Of a stretch of 32,592 bases of DNA, positions 28,852 to 32,592 are shown one piece after another. Position 1 is the stretch's first letter. The number at the start of each line of letters is the position of its first letter. The notes below the pieces were generated by a model. That model saw nothing but the letters and a program-made list of their open reading frames with translations, ran no database searches and had not been told where the DNA came from. Origin of the DNA: a virus; the IMG/VR virus record IMGVR_UViG_3300002180_000040, positions 1-32,592 of that record. One strand, 5' to 3'. The position numbers and the translations under genes were made by a program.

Positions 28852-30013
28852 GAATGAAGTACACATTTTTAGGAATGAAGTAGATAAACACTCCGCTTTT
28901 CAGCCTATTGATATTAGACCTAGGTTCGGTCAGGATTGGGTATTAAATGGGGTTAATAATTGTAATTTTAAAACCTATCGAGACGCCTACGACGACTCTC
29001 CTACAAACCAATCTATTATTAACGCTTTTGTTAATTACATTTACGGAGAGGGTTTAATAGATACCTCCCAGGATCCAAAAGATTTAACGATATATATTTC
29101 TGACGAGGACGTTTTATTAATGGTACAAGATTATAAAACGTACGGAGGCTACGCCGGTCAGGTAGTTTGGGACTCTAACGAGCTCGATAAAAAGCCTTTA
29201 AAAATTGAGTATATGCCTATCTATAAATTAGGCGTAAATTACATTTATGAAACAGCCGTAATAGACGGATACTGGTATAGTTGGGACTGGACTAGACGTT
29301 TTACCTATAGACCGAAATTATATCCAGTATTTACAGGAACTTATAAAGGAAACGATTTAGAGCTGTTAGTTGTTAGACGACCTACAGCGGAGCCGTTTTT
29401 TCCTATACCGGATTATTTATCGGGTATACCATGGGCTCAGGTAGAGGGACAGTTAGGTAATGCCGGTAAAAATCACTTTTTAAATGCTATGTCGGATATA
29501 ACTGTAGTTAACTATAATCAGGGTAGACAAGAAACCCCGGAGTTAGCTAGACAGGAGGCGGCTAAAGTTAGAGGTAAAGTAGTCGGTACGGAAAACCAAA
29601 GCGCGGTTATAGTTTCTTTTAATGATAGCGCGGACGAGGCTGTAGTCGTTGATAAAGTATCTCCTCCGGAGTTGAACCAACAAAATGTATTTTACTCAGA
29701 GGAGGCAGAGCGTAAATTAATCGTAGCTCATTCTGCGCCGCCTATATTATTTAGCGGATCTAACGCCGGGAACGGATTTAGCTCTAACGCGGACGAGATT
29801 AAAGTAGCTACTAACTCTTTATATAGACGACATATAAACCCTAACAGGAATGTAATTTTAAAGGGTTTAAATTCTGTATTTAGTTTAATAGATAGTAGTA
29901 TTAAATTAGACTTTGCAGATTTTGAGGAGGAGGATTTAGAAAATAAAGAGGAGGAGGTCGTAGAGATTACTCCGGAGCAAAAGTTTAATTTTTTCCAAAA
30001 AATGTTTAAATAA
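28838..30013 (+). CDS. Portal protein
   Basis: The 391-residue protein has the portal pattern: NFKTYRDAYDDSPTNQSIINAFVNYIYGEG near 48-77. EYMPIYKLGVNYIYETAVIDG and PDYLSGIPWAQVEGQLGNAGKNHFLNAMSDITVVN follow. NPNRNVILKGLNSVFSLI lies near the C-terminus, where the long clip/stem helices are, and EEEDLENKEEEVVEITPE is an acidic end. Portals form the ring through which DNA enters and leaves the head. This gene is placed after the capsid gene rather than before the protease, which is unusual. It overlaps its neighbours slightly (14 bp upstream; TAATG downstream). Confidence 0.75.
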   Translation: MDTNKNEVHIFRNEVDKHSAFQPIDIRPRFGQDWVLNGVNNCNFKTYRDAYDDSPTNQSIINAFVNYIYGEGLIDTSQDPKDLTIYISDEDVLLMVQDYKTYGGYAGQVVWDSNELDKKPLKIEYMPIYKLGVNYIYETAVIDGYWYSWDWTRRFTYRPKLYPVFTGTYKGNDLELLVVRRPTAEPFFPIPDYLSGIPWAQVEGQLGNAGKNHFLNAMSDITVVNYNQGRQETPELARQEAAKVRGKVVGTENQSAVIVSFNDSADEAVVVDKVSPPELNQQNVFYSEEAERKLIVAHSAPPILFSGSNAGNGFSSNADEIKVATNSLYRRHINPNRNVILKGLNSVFSLIDSSIKLDFADFEEEDLENKEEEVVEITPEQKFNFFQKMFK

Positions 30014-30492
30014 TGATTACTTTACTTTTAAACGAAAACGATATACCGTCTCTAACTGCTTTTAGCGGTAACATAGACGCGGATAGTCTCAAACCTCACA
30101 TTTATACAGCTCAGACTAACGATATTAAGCGTATTTTAGGAGCTGCCTTATACGATAAAATAGTCGCGGATTATAAATCGGATAGTTTAGCCGGAAATTA
30201 TAAAACAATTTACGAGGATTACGTCGTAAATATGCTAGTCTATTTCTCCTGTACTTACTATATGAGTTTCGGAGGATATAAAACTACTAATAACGGTATA
30301 CATAAACCTACTTTCGACGGCGGACAGACCGTAGATTATAAAGAGGTTAATAATTTAATAGGTCGTTATAGACAATTAGCTAATAATTTAGAGCTACAGT
30401 TTTACGACTATATGAAAACTGTAGAGGTGCCGGAGTACACTCGTACCCAAACAGACGAGAATAATAATAATCCTGTAATACCTTGGTATTAA
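30013..30492 (+). CDS. Head-tail connector/adaptor-like protein (159 aa)
   Basis: The product is largely helical at the start (LKPHIYTAQTNDIKRILGAALYDKIVADYK). YVVNMLVYFSCTYYMSFGGYKTTNNGI follows, and it ends in EYTRTQTDENNNNPVIPWY. This helical bundle with a hydrophobic middle is the form of the gp6/gp15-type adaptor proteins that sit under the portal in Bacteroidota phages. It begins on the portal stop codon (TAATG), which fits co-production of the two. No catalytic residues are expected. I rank it as adaptor from pattern and position. Confidence 0.55.
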   Translation: MITLLLNENDIPSLTAFSGNIDADSLKPHIYTAQTNDIKRILGAALYDKIVADYKSDSLAGNYKTIYEDYVVNMLVYFSCTYYMSFGGYKTTNNGIHKPTFDGGQTVDYKEVNNLIGRYRQLANNLELQFYDYMKTVEVPEYTRTQTDENNNNPVIPWY

Positions 30493-30503
30493 AATTTTAA
30501 TAT

Positions 30504-32592
30504 ATGGCTCAAAAATTTATTAATACTTCAACGCCTAACGACGGGTTAGGGGACGCTTTAAGAGACGCATTTAACGACACTAACGCAAACTTTACGGAGC
30601 TTTACTCTATTAAAGTAGATAAAGTACCGGGACAGGGTTTATCTGACAATAATTTAACGGACGAGCTCGTCGCTAAGATATTGAGTAATGAAGAAAACGC
30701 TCAGGAAAATATACAAAGCGATTGGTTACAAAATGACAATACAGAGGACGACTATATTAAAAATAAACCTACGTCCGTAGATTTTGATATTAATTACCCT
30801 GTAATGTTGTCTTTTGATTTTCCGAAAAATAATAAAAATGTTATTAACGGACTGCATGGGTCTTTATTAATTAATAACTCAGAGGACGGTATAGTATTAA
30901 ATCCTACTACAGATATAACCGGAGACGGAGGAGTATCTAAGGTATTAGCGGCTGTTTTAGCCGGGACTGACGTAACAGGGAGCTTTACTATTACTGGGAC
31001 GTCTGTAGACAGAGAGACAGGCGTAGAAACTGTAGGAGATAGCGAGGTAGTAGCTGTAGACGGTTTGTCTACAGGGAGTACGACTCCAGACGCTAACGGA
31101 AACCCGGTTTATAGTTATGATAATACCTATATCTCGTCTAAATGGTGGAAAGGTACGCTAGTATTTTCTACTACTGATTTAGATATAACGGAGGTACGTT
31201 TTGCTCAGATAGCTTTTGAACAGTTTAACGATAGCGATTTAATAAATATAGAGACTCTAGACGCTACCTATATAATAGATAATAACGACGCCGAGTTAGA
31301 CGCTTATTTATACGCTGTAGAAGTTGACGAGGATAATAAATGTAGCGTTAGCGTAATATCTGAGCTGCATCATGAAAGCGGATTACTAGCAGATAATAGC
31401 TATAGACGCCGTAAAGGAGGTATTAATAAAGTATTAAACGGAAACCGTAGCGGAGTTTTTGTCGATTTATTCATGGCTCCGTTAACTAAAGAGTACTTTA
31501 CGAGCTTTGTTTTAAAAGTTTGGGGTACTGTAGCGAGCACAGGACAGGTCTATATTAATAATACGTCTAATACTGATACGATTACATACGGAGAAACTTT
31601 AGCCGCTGGAGATATTGTTTATTTAGCTCCTAACGGTAAATATTATAAAGCAGATAATACAGACGTATCTACGTCTACTACTCAAATAAGACTAATTTTA
31701 GAGGGAGGTCTAGCCGACGACTCTAAGACGGCTTTAGTAAAAGGTAAATATTCAGTAACAGGATTAACAGCCGGTAACGAATATCTAGGAATTAACGGAG
31801 GTATAACCTCGACTCCTCCTACAGGAGCGTCCGAGGTTGTTAGAATTTTATCGACAGCTATATCCACTAACGAGAGGTATTTTAATCCGGACGTTACCTG
31901 GATCTCAGGAGACGGAGCTATAATTAACGGAGTAAACGTTAGTCCGGAGTCAGACGTAACACTCTCCGACGCTTGGAGCGTAGGAGGTTTAGACGTTAGA
32001 GCCTACGCTACTAACGCTCCTATATTAGATCAGTTTTATACTGGGGCAGCTCAAACTATAACAGTGAATCCGGCTCCTACGACTGTAGATTACCTCAGAT
32101 ACATAGCTATAGTTATGGACGTTAACGGTATTATTACCGCTCAGGACGGAGCAGAGGGTACGGCTGTTTTACCTCCGGCGGTAGATTTGGATAACTATTA
32201 CTTAATTAGGTATTTATTAATTTCTTACGGAGATACAGAGCCAACAGACGAGGACGGAAACCCTACGACTACGTATAATATACTTTATGACGAAAACGGA
32301 ACGGAAGCCGGAGGAGAGAGTAACGTGACTGTAAATAATGCAGCGATAACCATAAACGAGCCGGCGTCTCCATTTGGAGGAGTAGGTATCCGCGGTATAA
32401 ATGTACCGAGATACGGCGCGTATATGTATTTTACATATACTACTAAAAAATTATTTTCAGCTCTTACAGGATTACGATTTAATTTTAAATTAGATACAGC
32501 AAACCGTAGAAATAGAATTTATATTTATTTTTATAACGGTACTGTTAGAGTCGGTAAAGTTTTATTAAGAGACGGAGATTACGGTTTTACCC
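30504..32592 (+). CDS. Tail fibre N-terminal part (3' partial at right edge)
   Basis: From the ATG at 30504 the frame stays open to the right edge (696 complete codons). The N-terminus MAQKFINTSTPNDGLGDALRDAFNDTNANFTELYSI matches the attachment segment of Bacteroidota phage fibres. At about residues 73-91 the motif QSDWLQNDNTEDDYIKNKP appears, a well-known fibre element. The remainder is beta-rich (TDVTGSFTITGTSVDRETG; TTVDYLRYIAIVMDVNG) and ends in a beta-sandwich-like stretch. It follows the connector gene by 11 bp. The gene at the left edge may be its missing 3' part, but direct joining of the edges puts a TAG stop in this frame. Confidence 0.68.
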   Translation, partial: MAQKFINTSTPNDGLGDALRDAFNDTNANFTELYSIKVDKVPGQGLSDNNLTDELVAKILSNEENAQENIQSDWLQNDNTEDDYIKNKPTSVDFDINYPVMLSFDFPKNNKNVINGLHGSLLINNSEDGIVLNPTTDITGDGGVSKVLAAVLAGTDVTGSFTITGTSVDRETGVETVGDSEVVAVDGLSTGSTTPDANGNPVYSYDNTYISSKWWKGTLVFSTTDLDITEVRFAQIAFEQFNDSDLINIETLDATYIIDNNDAELDAYLYAVEVDEDNKCSVSVISELHHESGLLADNSYRRRKGGINKVLNGNRSGVFVDLFMAPLTKEYFTSFVLKVWGTVASTGQVYINNTSNTDTITYGETLAAGDIVYLAPNGKYYKADNTDVSTSTTQIRLILEGGLADDSKTALVKGKYSVTGLTAGNEYLGINGGITSTPPTGASEVVRILSTAISTNERYFNPDVTWISGDGAIINGVNVSPESDVTLSDAWSVGGLDVRAYATNAPILDQFYTGAAQTITVNPAPTTVDYLRYIAIVMDVNGIITAQDGAEGTAVLPPAVDLDNYYLIRYLLISYGDTEPTDEDGNPTTTYNILYDENGTEAGGESNVTVNNAAITINEPASPFGGVGIRGINVPRYGAYMYFTYTTKKLFSALTGLRFNFKLDTANRRNRIYIYFYNGTVRVGKVLLRDGDYGFT

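Noticed and set aside
31682-31867. Open frame on the minus strand within the fibre gene
   Set aside because: It is antisense to the long open fibre frame and has no leader or partner gene.
1-32592. tRNA, rRNA, integrase or attachment sites
   Set aside because: No cloverleaf-like sequence, no tyrosine or serine recombinase motif and no long direct repeat pair were seen on reading both strands.

Overview
The window reads as most or all of the genome of a tailed double-stranded DNA phage that infects a member of the Bacteroidota, most likely a flavobacterium. The signs are low GC content, promoters of the flavobacterial TTG-N17-23-TANNTTTG type, A/T-rich leaders without Shine-Dalgarno sites, a BT4734/VirE-N-type primase-like gene, and structural genes of kinds I know from Bacteroidota phages. 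There is no integrase, no recognisable repressor and no tRNA gene, so the sequence favours a lytic phage but does not prove it.

Layout. (1) Positions 1-2676, rightward: the C-terminal part of a tail fibre with a GH43-like beta-propeller, then a lysis cassette of a holin-like protein, a membrane/coiled-coil protein, an M15-type endolysin and two overlapping spanin-like genes. (2) Positions 2673-5824, leftward early operon: a 73-residue protein, a probable ssDNA-binding protein ending in LPF, a 75-residue protein, a RecF/SbcC-like ATPase, a secreted beta-barrel-like protein and a 46-residue protein. (3) Positions 5945-15734, rightward early region: SF2 helicase, C5 DNA methyltransferase, DEDDy exonuclease, HNH-like protein, SPPY-type DNA methyltransferase, several small proteins, a primase-like protein, a VapE-type SF3 helicase, a 305-bp cluster of 13 nine-base repeats around an AT-rich core (candidate replication origin), and a VRR-NUC nuclease. 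(4) Positions 15756-32592, rightward late region: terminase subunits, tail genes including two tandem gp10-like proteins and a tape measure, a secreted accessory gene with two terminators behind it, XkdF-like protease/scaffold, capsid, putative tail tube, portal, connector, and the N-terminal part of a tail fibre that runs off the right edge.

How it fits together. Leftward and rightward early promoters lie back to back around 5850-5950. No DNA polymerase gene is seen. The primase-like protein, SF3 helicase and repeat cluster look like a compact initiator-plus-origin unit that would recruit the host polymerase, with the SSB, RecF-like ATPase, helicase and exonuclease assisting. Late genes run rightward off the end, and the left edge continues with a tail fibre and lysis genes in the same direction. 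This suits a circular or circularly permuted map whose cut lies inside or near a fibre gene, although the two edges do not join in one reading frame as given.

Points most worth checking are the repeat cluster, the apparent complete absence of GGCC, the strong C-before-G wobble bias, the overlapping spanin genes, SSB-like LPF tails on two different proteins, a possible nested scaffold gene, the non-canonical late gene order, and two secreted accessory proteins.
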